Shown: piece after piece, positions 24,933 to 33,925 of the stretch
Layout: each line of letters starts with the position of its first letter
Numbering within the stretch: the stretch's first letter is position 1
NCBI RefSeq assembly: GCF_000429245.1
Contig: NZ_KE386870.1
Span: 108,718-153,380 of the forward strand
Origin: Schaalia georgiae DSM 6843
GTDB lineage: Bacteria; Actinomycetota; Actinomycetes; Actinomycetales; Actinomycetaceae
Length of the DNA: 44,663 nt
Direction: 5' to 3'
The notes under the pieces: generated by a model
The model's input: only the letters and a program-made list of their open reading frames with translations
Told to the model about the DNA's origin: nothing
Databases searched by the model: none
Program-made: the position numbers and the translations under genes

Positions 24933-25026
24933 GCGCGCGGCCGCTGCGCCTCCCGCGAATAGAATAAACCCCGCCAATCCCGAGAAGGACGACGGGGAGC
25001 TATGCGCTCATTCTATGGTCCCGGAA

Positions 25027-25455
25027 TCACCCGCGCAAGTCGGCCGCATCGCAAGGGCCGGGGCCCTCCGGGTGCTCCCGTGGCGCCTCGGGCGCCGACT
25101 CCAGCACCCCGCCGGTGAGGGTGCGCAGCAGCTCGTCGCGGTCCGGCTGCGGGTATCCGTCCACCCAGGGGTATCGCTCCAGGATCTCGTCCACGCGGTC
25201 CTCGTCCAGCATGCGCGCGATCTCGACGACCGTCGCCTCGTTGGGCGCGTGGAAGCTCCGCGGCGGCAGGGTGTCCACCTCGACGTCCTCGATGGACAGC
25301 CACAGGGAACGGCTCACCGAGACCGCGATGTCGCCCTTGGAGAAACTGACGTCGACGTGCTCGTCATCGGTGTTCACCAAATCCGCGAGCAGCGCGGGAA
25401 CGTCGTCGGGCCCGCCGTCGGAGTCCCCGCCGAACACCCAGAGGAAGTACAACAC
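25027..25455 (-). CDS. Hypothetical protein, small acidic
   Basis: 142 residues from a GTG at 25455. The frame stays open further upstream but only through non-protein-like Pro/Arg sequence. A possible -10 TACACT (minus strand, 25490-25495) sits about 28 bases before the TSS-to-start distance expected. A short hydrophobic start (VLYFLWVFGG) is followed by an acidic alpha/beta protein with SVSRSLWLSIEDVEV and ARMLDEDRVDEILERYPWV. It has the feel of a small immunity or regulatory protein, but no family is recognised. The ribosome site is weak. Confidence 0.5.
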   Translation of the reverse strand: MLYFLWVFGGDSDGGPDDVPALLADLVNTDDEHVDVSFSKGDIAVSVSRSLWLSIEDVEVDTLPPRSFHAPNEATVVEIARMLDEDRVDEILERYPWVDGYPQPDRDELLRTLTGGVLESAPEAPREHPEGPGPCDAADLRG

Positions 25456-25761
25456 AACAGCCCCAATCCCAGATTGACCGGATGGGCCCAGTGTAACGCC
25501 GACGGTTGTGCGGGGGCGGGTCTGCGCGGATGCGGAGGGCGTCGGCCGCCCGGGGCCCATGTGGCGAGGTGGAGGGCTCCCCGCCCTGGCCCGGCGAGGT
25601 GGAGGGGACGCTGGGCGGGGACTGGGGAAGCGACCGGGTCCGCCGGATAACAACGAGGCGGCGGGGCCGACTGGAATGGCAGGGCCCGCCACAGGGGTAT
25701 GGGTGTGAGTGGATTGTTGGCGCGGTGCGAGCCGCCGGACAGGGGAGGGCAGCTGTGAGGG

Positions 25762-25860
25762 GGCGGCGCCCAGTGGCCCCGCCCCCTCACTTCACTCACC
25801 GCCGACGGGCCAGCGCCCGTCGGCCAGCGCGGCGGCGCCCAGCGGCCCCGCCCCCTCACT
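25762..25860. repeat. Duplicated 30-bp segment around a hairpin, downstream of sodA
   Basis: The 400-base gap 25456-25882 has no gene. It holds two copies of a 30-base segment (25762-25791 and 25831-25860, one difference) starting GGCGGCGCCCAG. Between them CCGACGGGC (25802-25810) pairs with 25815-25823 around CAGC. The hairpin may terminate the sodA transcript arriving on the minus strand. Confidence 0.55.
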
Positions 25861-25882
25861 CACCGCTGAGGCGGTGCGGGCG

Positions 25883-26566
25883 TCAGTTCTGCCACCAGCC
25901 CTTGACGGTGTCGACGGCCTGCGCGCCCAGGCCGGCCAGGGCCTCGTGGGCGTTGACCAGGCGGGAGGCCAGGCGGGCGCCGTTGAAGCGCTCCTCGGCG
26001 TTCGCCCAGTTGACGACGTTCCACCAGGCCTTGACGTAGTCGGCCTTGACGTTGCGGTAGTCGAGGTAGAAAGCGTGCTCCCACATGTCGATCATGAGCA
26101 GCGGGACGGTGGCGACGGGGATGTTGCCCTGCTGGTCGGTGAGTTGCAGGGTGACCAGGCGCTTGCCGACGGTGTCCCACGCGAGGACCGCCCAGCCCGA
26201 GCCCTGCAGGCCCAGGGCCGCGGCCGCGAACTGCGCCTGGAACTTCTCGAAGGAGCCGAAGAACTCGTCAATGGCGGCAGCGAGCTCGCCCTCGGGGCGC
26301 GAGGCGCCCTCGCCGGTCATGTTCGTCCAGAAGACCGAGTGGTTCACGTGGCCGCCAAGGTTGAAGGCCAGGTTCTTCTCGAGGAGGTTGATGGCGGCGA
26401 AATCGCCGGATTCGCGGGCGGCCCCGAGCTTCTCGAGGGCGGCGTTGGCGCCCGCCACGTAGTTCGCGTGGTGCTTGTCGTGGTGCAGCTCCATGATGGT
26501 GCCCGAGATGTAGGGCTCCAGAGCGGCGTAGTCGTAGGGCAGGTCGGGCAGGGTGTAAACGGGCAT
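25883..26566 (-). CDS. sodA: Superoxide dismutase (Mn/Fe type)
   Basis: 227 residues, with AAGGAGTGCC before the ATG. It converts superoxide to oxygen and peroxide. Metal ligands are all present: the His in [12 protein letters not shown] (H28), the second His in [10 protein letters not shown] (H76), and Asp and His in [15 protein letters not shown]. Gly in [10 protein letters not shown] and Gln-type positions fit a Mn or cambialistic enzyme; metal choice cannot be read safely. It is about 20 residues longer than the usual 205, with an extra C-terminal helix ending KGWWQN. It is monocistronic. Confidence 0.96.
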   Translation of the reverse strand: MPVYTLPDLPYDYAALEPYISGTIMELHHDKHHANYVAGANAALEKLGAARESGDFAAINLLEKNLAFNLGGHVNHSVFWTNMTGEGASRPEGELAAAIDEFFGSFEKFQAQFAAAALGLQGSGWAVLAWDTVGKRLVTLQLTDQQGNIPVATVPLLMIDMWEHAFYLDYRNVKADYVKAWWNVVNWANAEERFNGARLASRLVNAHEALAGLGAQAVDTVKGWWQN

Positions 26567-26759
26567 GGCACTCCTTATGCGTAGTCCTCGATCTCAGCCT
26601 AGTACTTTAGTCCCGGTATTGGAGGTGGGTAGTGGGACAGGTCATAAGATGTGGTGCCTGTTCCGTGTCTGTTCCGCCCCCGGTTGCCTTCCGGCCGGTT
26701 CCCGCCGTCGGGAGGACCAGAATGCGGGGCGCTTTTCCCGTACCAGCGCTCCTGCCCGT

Positions 26760-26908
26760 ATCAGTGCCCTCGGCGCGCGAGGCGCAGGCCTGCGGCCCCC
26801 ATCCGTCCTGGCGCTGTCCCCGATCAGTGCCCTCGGCGCGCGAGGCGCAGGCCTGCGGCCCCCATCCGTCCTGGCGCTGTCCCCGATCAGTGCCCTCGGC
26901 GCGCGAGG
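26760..26908. repeat. 63-bp tandem repeat at the 3' end of the DUF808 gene
   Basis: Two full 63-base units (26760-26822 and 26823-26885) and 23 bases of a third (from 26886) are identical by eye. The third unit contains the stop codon and last residues of the DUF808 gene, so the end of that gene has been copied downstream twice, each copy ending in the same in-frame stop. The gap 26567-26886 holds nothing else apart from the sodA promoter side. Confidence 0.85.
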
Positions 26909-27870
26909 GGCCGCAGCAGCGCCCAGGCGAGGGCGAGGAACCCGCCCAGCGCCAGGCCGAACACCCCCGACAGGAACGACTCCGCGCACCACTGGGCGAA
27001 GCCGCCCACCCCGGCGATCGCGTGCTCGGCGGCCGCCACCACGTGGTGGGGTCCGGTGGCCCCCAGTTCCGCGAGGCTCTCGATGACCAGGTGCCCGCCG
27101 ACCCACAGCATCGCGACAGTCCCCACGACGCCGATCGCCCGGAACACCCGGGGCATGGCCCTGACGATCACGCGGCCCACGTTGTCCACAGGGCCGGGCC
27201 GGTTCTCCATCGGATCGGCCGCCTCGCCCTCCGGCGCGCCCGCGCGCGCCAGCCGCAGCCCGAAGTCGTCCATCTTCACCAGTACCGCCACGAGCCCGTA
27301 GACGAAGAAAGTCATGAAGAACGCCACCGCGATGAGGATCGCGACCCGCCTCGGCGCCGACTCGCCGGTCAGCCCCGCCATCGACACGAGCATGATCTCC
27401 GATGAGAGCACGAGGTCGGTGCGCGTCGCCGAGGCGACGATCCTCCTCTCCACCTCCTGCGGCGCGGTCGCGGAGCCCTCCTCGGGACGGGTTCCCGCCC
27501 CGTGGTGGGGGAGCAATTTCAGGGCGGACAGGACCTTCTCACCGCCCTCGAAGCACAGGTAGGAGCCCCCCGCGATCAACAGGACGGGCAGCGCCCACGG
27601 CGCCAACCACGTGAGCGCCAGCGCGACCGGCAGGATGATGAAGAGCTTGTTGATCAGTGAGCCCTTCGCTATCCGCCCGATGATGGGCAATTCCCGGTCC
27701 GGGGAGAGGCCCTGCACGTACTGCGGGGTGACTGCGGTGTCATCGATGACGACGCCCACCGCCTTCGACGATGCCTTGACGGCGCCCGCGGCGATGTCGT
27801 CCAACGACGACGCGGTCGCCTTCGCGAGCGTCGCGATGTCGTCCAGGAGCGCCACAAGGCCGCTGGGCAT
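26887..27870 (-). CDS. DUF808/YedI-family inner-membrane protein
   Basis: 327 residues from the ATG at 27870 (GAGAGGATACCC upstream). It opens with MPSGLVALLDDIATLAKATASSLDDI, the hallmark of DUF808, then VIDDTAVTPQYVQGL and SPDRELPIIGRIAKGSL. About six to eight membrane segments follow, with GGSYLCFEGGEKVL and SEIMLVSMAGL between them. The function of the family is not established. The gene stands alone; its last codons lie in a 63-bp tandem repeat. Confidence 0.92.
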   Translation of the reverse strand: MPSGLVALLDDIATLAKATASSLDDIAAGAVKASSKAVGVVIDDTAVTPQYVQGLSPDRELPIIGRIAKGSLINKLFIILPVALALTWLAPWALPVLLIAGGSYLCFEGGEKVLSALKLLPHHGAGTRPEEGSATAPQEVERRIVASATRTDLVLSSEIMLVSMAGLTGESAPRRVAILIAVAFFMTFFVYGLVAVLVKMDDFGLRLARAGAPEGEAADPMENRPGPVDNVGRVIVRAMPRVFRAIGVVGTVAMLWVGGHLVIESLAELGATGPHHVVAAAEHAIAGVGGFAQWCAESFLSGVFGLALGGFLALAWALLRPLARRGH

Positions 27871-28159
27871 GGGTATCCTCTCATCTGGTCGGGCCGGTCG
27901 CGCGAGCAGGCGCGCTGGAGTCCTCAGCGCCAACGGGCGCCTCGCCCGCCGGGTCGGGGCGATTATACCGGCGCGCCCGCCCCGGAGTCTCGGGAGTACC
28001 GCCCCGGGGGCCGCCGCCCGGCAGTCGTGGGCCGCTGCCTGGAACCGCAGGACCCCGGCTCCCGGGAACAGTGGGGCCGCCCCGGGGCCTGCGGATCTCC
28101 ACCCCGGGCTGCGGGGCCCTCGGCTTTGAGTCGCGGCGGCCTGGCCCTAGTCTGGAGGC

Positions 28160-29803
28160 ATGACTCACTCCTCGACGCCGGTCCCCGTGCTCGACATCGA
28201 CCTCATCGACTCCCTGCGCGCCGACCTCGGCGCCTCGGAGTGGACGGTGGACCGCATTAACACGGCGCTCAGCGCCACCGCCAAAGACGCCATGATGCGC
28301 GGGATGCGCGTCCCGGCCATGCTGGAACTGGCAGGATCGCACGACCCCGCCGCCGTCCTCACCCGCTTCTTCATGCTCGGCGCCGACGAGGCGTCCGACG
28401 TCCTTGACGCGGCGCTGCCCTCCCTCGGCGCGCGCGGCCTCGTCCGCCTCGGGCTGGCGGGCCCCGGCGGGACCGAGGGGGAGGCCGGGGTGGACGGGGC
28501 GGGCACGCCCCCGCGCCTCGCCGCCCTCTTCGACCTGCGGCCCCACTCCGCCTCCCTGCCCGACCCCGACGACCCCGCCTCCCAGCGCGAGCACCAGTGG
28601 TGGGTCGCCTCGGACCTCGGGGAGGATGTGACGGGACGGCCCCTGGACGAGGACCATGTGCTCGGCATCGGCGGGGCGTCCCTCAGCCTGCTCGGGCAGA
28701 CGATCCGCGAGCGCGTCGACTCCGCCCTCGACCTGGGGTGCGGCTGCGGCATCCAGGCCCTGTACCTGGCGACCCACTGCGGGCGCGTCGTCGCCACCGA
28801 CCTGTCGGCCAGGGCCGGGGCGCTCACCCAGTTCAACGCGGCGCTCAACGGCGCGCCGATCGACGTGCGCGTCGGCTCCCTCTTCGAACCGGTGTCGGGA
28901 GAATCCTTCGACCTCATCGTGTCCAACCCGCCCTTCGTCATCACCCCGGACACCGTGCGCGCGGGCGCGGGCTTCCACGAGTACCGCGATGGCGGTATGC
29001 AGCGCGACGAACTGGTGGGCTCCCTCATCCGGTCCGCGCCCGACCACCTCGCCCCCGGGGGCACGCTGCAGATACTGGCGAACTGGGAGATCCCCGCGGG
29101 CGCCGACCCCGATAGGCTCTGGTCCTCGCGCGTCGAGGACTGGTTGTCGGGGCTGGGGGTCGACGCGTGGGTCGTCCAGCGCGACGCGCTCGATCCCGCG
29201 CAGTACGCGGAGATGTGGATCCAGGACTCGGGCGGCCACCGCATGTCCCACGAGGCGTTCGAGCGCGGGTATGCCGCGTGGCTTCGGGATTTCACGGCCG
29301 CGGGGGTCGGCGCCATCGGAATGGGCTTCCTCGCCGTGAGGCGCCCGGAGCCCGGGGAGGGGGAGTGCGCGCCCGGCGGTTCAGACCAGGACGCCGGGGG
29401 CGGTCAGTGGCTCCCCGGGGGCGGCAGGGCGGCCTTCGACCTCGCCCTGGAGGGGCGCGTCCCGCGGGGAGTGGACGTGGCCTGGGCGCTGCGCTCGCTT
29501 CGCGCCCCGTGGACCTGGGACCTGGCGCTCACGCGCGCCCCGGACGTGCGCGAGGAGAGGCGTTACGTGCCCGGTTCGCCCGACCCCTGTCTGCTTGTCC
29601 TCCACCAGGGCGCGGGCCTGGGGAGGTCCGTCCCCGTCTCCTCCGCTGTCTCAGCCATCGTGGGGGCGTCCGATGGCGCTCTCACGGTCGGCCAGATCGT
29701 CACCGCGGTGGCAGCGCTGACCGACCGGGAGGCCGACGAAGTGTGGGACGAGGCGCGGGAGCCGCTGGCCGAACTCATCCGGTGGGGGTTCCTCACCTTC
29801 TGA
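28160..29803 (+). CDS. Class I SAM-dependent methyltransferase (N5-glutamine/adenine-type NPPF motif)
   Basis: 547 residues, ATG after CTGGAGGC. An N-terminal helical domain (about 1-150) is followed by the Rossmann fold with SAM loop ALDLGCGCGIQALYLA and VVATDLSARA. The catalytic block is DLIVSNPPFVITP, typical of methylases acting on planar amide or amino nitrogens (HemK, RsmC, N6-adenine types). A further 200-residue C-terminal part (from about 395) starts with a Gly-rich linker and has no clear motif. Actinobacteria carry such large stand-alone methylases with unassigned substrate; release factor, rRNA or protein are all open. RsmC-like rRNA activity seems most likely. Confidence 0.82.
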   Translation: MTHSSTPVPVLDIDLIDSLRADLGASEWTVDRINTALSATAKDAMMRGMRVPAMLELAGSHDPAAVLTRFFMLGADEASDVLDAALPSLGARGLVRLGLAGPGGTEGEAGVDGAGTPPRLAALFDLRPHSASLPDPDDPASQREHQWWVASDLGEDVTGRPLDEDHVLGIGGASLSLLGQTIRERVDSALDLGCGCGIQALYLATHCGRVVATDLSARAGALTQFNAALNGAPIDVRVGSLFEPVSGESFDLIVSNPPFVITPDTVRAGAGFHEYRDGGMQRDELVGSLIRSAPDHLAPGGTLQILANWEIPAGADPDRLWSSRVEDWLSGLGVDAWVVQRDALDPAQYAEMWIQDSGGHRMSHEAFERGYAAWLRDFTAAGVGAIGMGFLAVRRPEPGEGECAPGGSDQDAGGGQWLPGGGRAAFDLALEGRVPRGVDVAWALRSLRAPWTWDLALTRAPDVREERRYVPGSPDPCLLVLHQGAGLGRSVPVSSAVSAIVGASDGALTVGQIVTAVAALTDREADEVWDEAREPLAELIRWGFLTF

Positions 29804-29924
29804 TGCGCGGCCCGCGGGCCCCGGTCCGCGGGGCCGGCCGCCAGCGCCCTGGCCAAGGCGCTGCGCGCCCTGGACGCCCTGCCGCACGCACCCACGCGCC
29901 TCGCCCGCGAGGCCGCGGAAGCCC

Positions 29925-31679
29925 TCAGCGCTTTTCCGTCCCCTCCAGCCGGTGGAGGCGGCCCCACCACTTAGCGATCAGCCACTCGTCATGAGTGGAG
30001 ACAAGCAGGGTGCCTGTCCACTCGCGTAGCGACTCCTCGAGGGACTCCAGCGCATCCAGGTCCAGATAGTTGGTGGGCTCGTCGATCACGAGGACACGGG
30101 GGGCGGCGCGCGCCGCCCACGCCAGCTGCGCCCTGCGCTGGTTCCCCGCGGAGAGCTCACCGAGCGGCCGGTTCCACGCCGCCGGGGGCACGAATCCCTT
30201 CCCGGCCTCCCCGACGCCCAGGCGCCACGCCTCGCCGGGGACCAGGGGGTCGCCGGGTCGGGGGAGCTCCTGGGGAACGAGGACGACCCCGGGGGAGGCG
30301 TCGATGCTTCCGTGCCCCCCGCTGCTGGGGGCTCCGCGAGCAATCCACTCCAGCAGGGTGGTCTTGCCCGACCCATTGGGGCCCGTGACCAGGAGGTGCT
30401 CGCCGTAGCGCGCCTCGAAGGAGGTCGGCGCGAGGCGTCCCTCCACCGACGCGGCGCGGACGGACAGCGCGATGCCCGCGGGACGCGGGCGCGGCGGTGC
30501 GCCAAGGGCAGTGGACCCTGTCGGGCGGGGGAAGGAGAAGGCCGCCTCGTCGTAACGGGGCTTGGGGACTTCGTGGGACGCCAGGATGGCCAGCCTACGG
30601 GAGTCGTCGTTGATGCGCCGCGTCGAGGTGGCCTGGGCGCGGTCGGCGTAGTACTTCTGCGCCATCCTCGTCTCCGTGCGGGGCTTGAAGCGCGCGTGCC
30701 CCACCACCGCCGAATCCCGCCGGTGGGCCGCGAGTCGGCGTTTCTCGGCCTGCTGCTCCGCGTGGACGGCGGCGTGCCGCGAACGTGCGGCGGCCTTGTC
30801 CCGCAGGTAGTCCGAGTAGGACCCGCCCACCCGGTACGCCCCGAAGTCCGCGAGCTCCCCGCCGGCGACCGCAAGCGCCCGCCACGGCGCCGGATCCAGG
30901 TCGAGCAGCGCCGTTGCCGTGCGCTCGATGAAGGTCCGGTCGTGACTGGTCATGAGGACCGGCCCCTGCCAGCCGTCGATGGCGCGCGCCAGGTGATCGC
31001 GCCCGTTAGCGTCCAGGTGGTTCGTCGGCTCGTCGAGGATGAGGGCGTCCGGTCGTTCGACGAGGGCGAGGGCCAGGCGCAGGCGGGCGCGCTGCCCCGG
31101 GGAGAGGGAGGCGAGGGGGCGGGAGCGGTCGACGCTGCCCAGGCCGAGGCCGTCCAGGGTCTGCTCGAGGCGTGAGTCGATGGTCCACGCGTCCCGCGCG
31201 GTCATCGCCGCCAGGACGCGGTCGTACTCCGCCTCGTCGCGCGGGGAGGCGCCCTGGGCGAGGCGCTCGGTGAGGGAGTCGAAGCGCGCCGCCAGCCCTC
31301 GGGTGCCGCAGGTCGCGGCCTCGATGGAGCGCGCGACGGTGTGCGCCCCCTGTGCTTCCGCGGCCGGAGGGAGCGGCGTGGACCTCGGTGGCGTGGGCGA
31401 AGGGGGTGCTGCTGACGGCGGGACCGCTGCGGGAGGAGGGGCCGCTCCGGGCGGCGGGGCCGGGAGGAATGCCGCGGCCGGAGGGACAGGCGGGGCGCTG
31501 ACCGTCCCGGAGTCCGGCTCGAGCAGCCCGGCTGCCAGGGCGAGCAGCGTCGACTTGCCGATCCCATTCGGGCCGACGACGACCAGGCGGTCGCCGGGCC
31601 CGCATGCGAAAGAGACATTGTCGAGAACGGGCGTGGCGCCGTAGGAGAAGGAGACGTGGGAGAAGAGGATCGTGGACAT
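29925..31679 (-). CDS. ABC-F family ATPase (ribosome-associated) with Pro-rich insertion in the first domain
   Basis: 584 residues from the ATG at 31679; an upstream in-frame start at 31718 has no family support. It contains two ABC cassettes and no membrane part. The first has GPNGIGKST (36-44), SLSPGQRARLRLALAL and LILDEPTNHLD; the second has GPNGSGKTT, ELSAGNQRRAQLAWAA and VLVIDEPTNYLD. The joining linker is Arg/Lys-rich (HAEQQAEKRRLAAHRRDS). Odd: residues 62-107 of cassette 1 are a Pro/Ala string, and the Q-loop that should read LPQ reads LPAPPP, while cassette 2 keeps VPQE. ABC-F proteins act on stalled or drug-bound ribosomes; resistance or translation rescue is plausible. Confidence 0.9.
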   Translation of the reverse strand: MSTILFSHVSFSYGATPVLDNVSFACGPGDRLVVVGPNGIGKSTLLALAAGLLEPDSGTVSAPPVPPAAAFLPAPPPGAAPPPAAVPPSAAPPSPTPPRSTPLPPAAEAQGAHTVARSIEAATCGTRGLAARFDSLTERLAQGASPRDEAEYDRVLAAMTARDAWTIDSRLEQTLDGLGLGSVDRSRPLASLSPGQRARLRLALALVERPDALILDEPTNHLDANGRDHLARAIDGWQGPVLMTSHDRTFIERTATALLDLDPAPWRALAVAGGELADFGAYRVGGSYSDYLRDKAAARSRHAAVHAEQQAEKRRLAAHRRDSAVVGHARFKPRTETRMAQKYYADRAQATSTRRINDDSRRLAILASHEVPKPRYDEAAFSFPRPTGSTALGAPPRPRPAGIALSVRAASVEGRLAPTSFEARYGEHLLVTGPNGSGKTTLLEWIARGAPSSGGHGSIDASPGVVLVPQELPRPGDPLVPGEAWRLGVGEAGKGFVPPAAWNRPLGELSAGNQRRAQLAWAARAAPRVLVIDEPTNYLDLDALESLEESLREWTGTLLVSTHDEWLIAKWWGRLHRLEGTEKR

Positions 31680-31764
31680 GGCGCACCTGTGGGAGGAGGG
31701 GAGGGGGCGGGGCGTCATGTCAGGAAGCCATGCGTCGATTATACCGGGAACAGGACGCGCAGTG

Positions 31765-31942
31765 TTCCAAAATGCGTCTGAGTTCCGGAGTATTTCTACG
31801 GCAGCGGGGCGGAATGTTCCAAAATGCGTCTGAGTGTGACGGTTTTGGGCTGTTTTCCCCGATTTTGGGTGAACTCAGACGCATTTTGGACCACACGCTC
31901 GGAGGGCCTCCGTTGTCACCCGAGACTCAGACGCATTTTGGA
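31765..31942. repeat. 178-bp symmetric element: TTCCAAAATGCGTCTGAG x2 then its reverse complement x2
   Basis: Forward copies at 31765-31782 and 31817-31834; reversed copies at 31874-31890 and 31926-31942. The spacing is 52 bases on both sides. The element lies 86 bases upstream of the ABC-F start. Flanks show no other element and no transposase. It has the same forward-forward-reverse-reverse plan as the elements at 9364 and 35341 with an unrelated motif. Confidence 0.85.
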
Positions 31943-32529
31943 CCAGTGTCAGCCGAGAGCGCCGGGAGCGCTGGGGGCTGCTTGGGGGTTGGGCCTCACC
32001 CCTGCCTCTGCGTCTGGGCCGGCGGCGCCACTATGCGCCGTAGTGGTAGCGGCGGGAGGCGCCGTGGACGGACTGCGCGTCACTGGTGATCCAGTGGACG
32101 AGGCGGTGGCGGCTGTCGATGCGTTTGGACCGGAATCCAGCGAACCCGTTGCGCGAGGGACTCGGGCTTCCTGATTCCCCTTCGGTCGCTGACGGCATGG
32201 TCGAGGACTTCGGCGTAGTGCGTCCGGGACTTGGAGTGGGCCATCGTCTTCATGAGGGCGTTGTGCGTGAATCTATACAGGGGAGGGCGGGGAAGGGCCG
32301 TGCTGGCCTCCTCCCCGCCCCGTGAACATGGGTGAGCTGCTTCCAAATGACTCCTTCGTCTGTCTCGGGCGGTGCTCCGCGGTGTCAATACGATCCTGGT
32401 GCTTCCATTTGGCTCCTTCGTTCGCCTCAGCGGGCTTTTCCGCCTCCTCTGTCTGACAGCATCGAGTGTAGGGGGCCAACCTTGGGGAACGTGTTGAGGC
32501 AGCCGTGAGAATCCTGGGATTCCAGGGCA
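31943..32529. other. Gene-poor stretch with a possible decayed frame and a 62-bp-period direct repeat
   Basis: No convincing gene. A minus-strand frame around 32110-32270 (LYRFTHNALMKTMAHSKSR and DHAVSDRRGIRKPESLAQRV) looks protein-like but has no start and then loses its character, as in a relic. GCTTCCAAATGACTCCTTCG (32339-32358) recurs as a variant at 32401-32420. This may be decayed mobile DNA. Confidence 0.4.
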
Positions 32530-32862
32530 TCACGACTTGATGTACGTGGCCCCGTCCTTCGTCCACTCGCGGATCGCGGGGATGGCGGCGGGCACTTGCC
32601 CCAGCCACGCGGGCAGCGTGCCCTCGACGAACTCGTGGTTGGCCAGCGACCGGGCGCAGGCGAAGAAGTCCACGCCAGCACGGGCGGCCGCCTCCATTTG
32701 CGCGGTCCAGTCGTTCGCGCCCTGGAGGGCGTAGACGCCGGTGCCGTTGACGATGACGACGATCCCCTTCGCCAGGCCGAGTTGTGTGAGGTTGCCGAGG
32801 TTCGACAGTGCCGCTGGCCACCGGGCGATGTCTGAAACGTGGAGGATGTAGTCGTAGTTCAT
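32530..32862 (-). CDS. DsrE-family protein
   Basis: 110 residues, with CAGGAGAGAGCAAT before the ATG. The alpha/beta fold of DsrE/DsrF-like proteins is visible: YDYILHVSDIARWPAALSN, then GIVVIVNGTGVYALQG, MEAAARAGVDFFACARSL with the single Cys near residue 70, and a C-terminal GQVPAAIPAIREW. Family members act in sulfur relay or bind small ligands; a stand-alone DsrE protein has no fixed role. It is encoded alone between repeat-rich gaps. Confidence 0.82.
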   Translation of the reverse strand: MNYDYILHVSDIARWPAALSNLGNLTQLGLAKGIVVIVNGTGVYALQGANDWTAQMEAAARAGVDFFACARSLANHEFVEGTLPAWLGQVPAAIPAIREWTKDGATYIKS

Positions 32863-32914
32863 ATTGCTCTCTCCTGTGGAATGACGTGGCGCGAGTGGAG
32901 TCCCCGGCGGGGTG

Positions 32915-33001
32915 CAGGGGAATGCTACCGCGCCACAACATCGCCAGGTACAAGGAGTTCGTTGCGCACTCGAGGGATACAGGGGAATGCTACCGCGCCA
33001 C
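32915..33001. repeat. Direct repeat CAGGGGAATGCTACCGCGCC upstream of the DsrE gene
   Basis: The 22-base copies at 32915-32936 and 32980-33001 are identical and 65 bases apart. They lie 50-140 bases upstream of the DsrE start and could be regulator sites or a short tandem duplication. Some of the DNA between them also matches by eye. Confidence 0.6.
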
Positions 33002-33124
33002 GACCGCGAGGAATAGGAATAGGGGGCGGCCAGGACCTTGCGGGGCCGCGGCGTGGGGCTTAGTGGATTCGTCGGGCACGGACGGCACTCGCGCGGGGCG
33101 CTGCGTCCGAGGCCTGGGCGGCCG

Positions 33125-33550
33125 TCAGTGGCCGCGGTGGCGCGCCCGCGCCTTCGCGCGTTTGAGCCGACGTTTGTCATCCGCCGCCTTCCGCTTCTTC
33201 TGCTTGGCGTCTGCGGCCCGGCGCTGCGCCGAGCGCTCGCGGTCCGCGTGGATCGCCGCTTGCGAAGCAGTCGATGGGTGCGCCTGGCGGGCGAGGCGGG
33301 ACGCCTGGCGCTGCGCGCGCTTGGGATTGGGCCGCTTCGGCTGGTGCTCGGGACCAGCGGGGACGACCGCGGCCTCGTCGAGGCGGCGCGTGAGTGCGTT
33401 GGCGTGGGCGAGCAGGAACTCGTACAGTTCCGCGTCCGAGGGCTGTGCGCCGAACACGATCCGAACCGCTCGGACACGGCCCTCCTCGTGGCGCTCGATG
33501 ACGACGACCCAGAACCGGCCGTCGAAATACAGTGTGGACTCCGTCTTCAT
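33125..33550 (-). CDS. YjdF-family protein (DUF2992)
   Basis: 141 residues; the second of two ATGs (33550) is chosen because GGAG is seven bases away; 33553 is equally possible. The N-terminus STLYFDGRFWVVVIERHEEGRVRAVRIVFG and DAELYEFLLAHANAL are the YjdF block. The rest is a long basic helical tail rich in Lys, Arg and Ala, suggesting nucleic-acid or ribosome contact. In Firmicutes yjdF is controlled by a riboswitch for aza-aromatic compounds; the 120 bases upstream here showed no fold I could assign. Function unknown. Confidence 0.85.
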   Translation of the reverse strand: MKTESTLYFDGRFWVVVIERHEEGRVRAVRIVFGAQPSDAELYEFLLAHANALTRRLDEAAVVPAGPEHQPKRPNPKRAQRQASRLARQAHPSTASQAAIHADRERSAQRRAADAKQKKRKAADDKRRLKRAKARARHRGH

Positions 33551-33925
33551 CATGTGTCTCCAGGCGCACCGAAGTGGACCTGATGACGCTGGATTCTGCT
33601 CGGGGCAGCGACGGATGCGGGGCATCGTCCAGACTTCCCACTGGACTGTGCGGTTCGCGTACCAGGACTGACGCCCCATTGTACGTCCTGCGCCCTCGGG
33701 GCGCGCAGCGCCGACGCCGTCCAGCGCGGGTGGACCCGTTACCGCGACGTGCTCTCCGTGCGCGCAGCGCCGACCGCATCGGGGATGCGGCGCTGGTGGT
33801 ACGACCTGCGCCCTCCGGGGGCGCGCCCTTGTCCGGGTGGGACGCGCACCCCGCCCCCGCCCCGAAGCCTTCTACGCCGACGAGGAGGGTGCCGCCCCGT
33901 CCTCATTGCCGCCCGTCCCCGGGCG

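Noticed and set aside
32080-32388. Small minus-strand gene or transposase fragment
   Set aside because: A protein-like middle part exists, but no start, no family motif and no terminal repeats; listed only as possible decayed DNA.
33554-33680. yjdF riboswitch before the YjdF gene
   Set aside because: The conserved yjdF-motif core could not be recognised by eye; needs a covariance-model search to settle.
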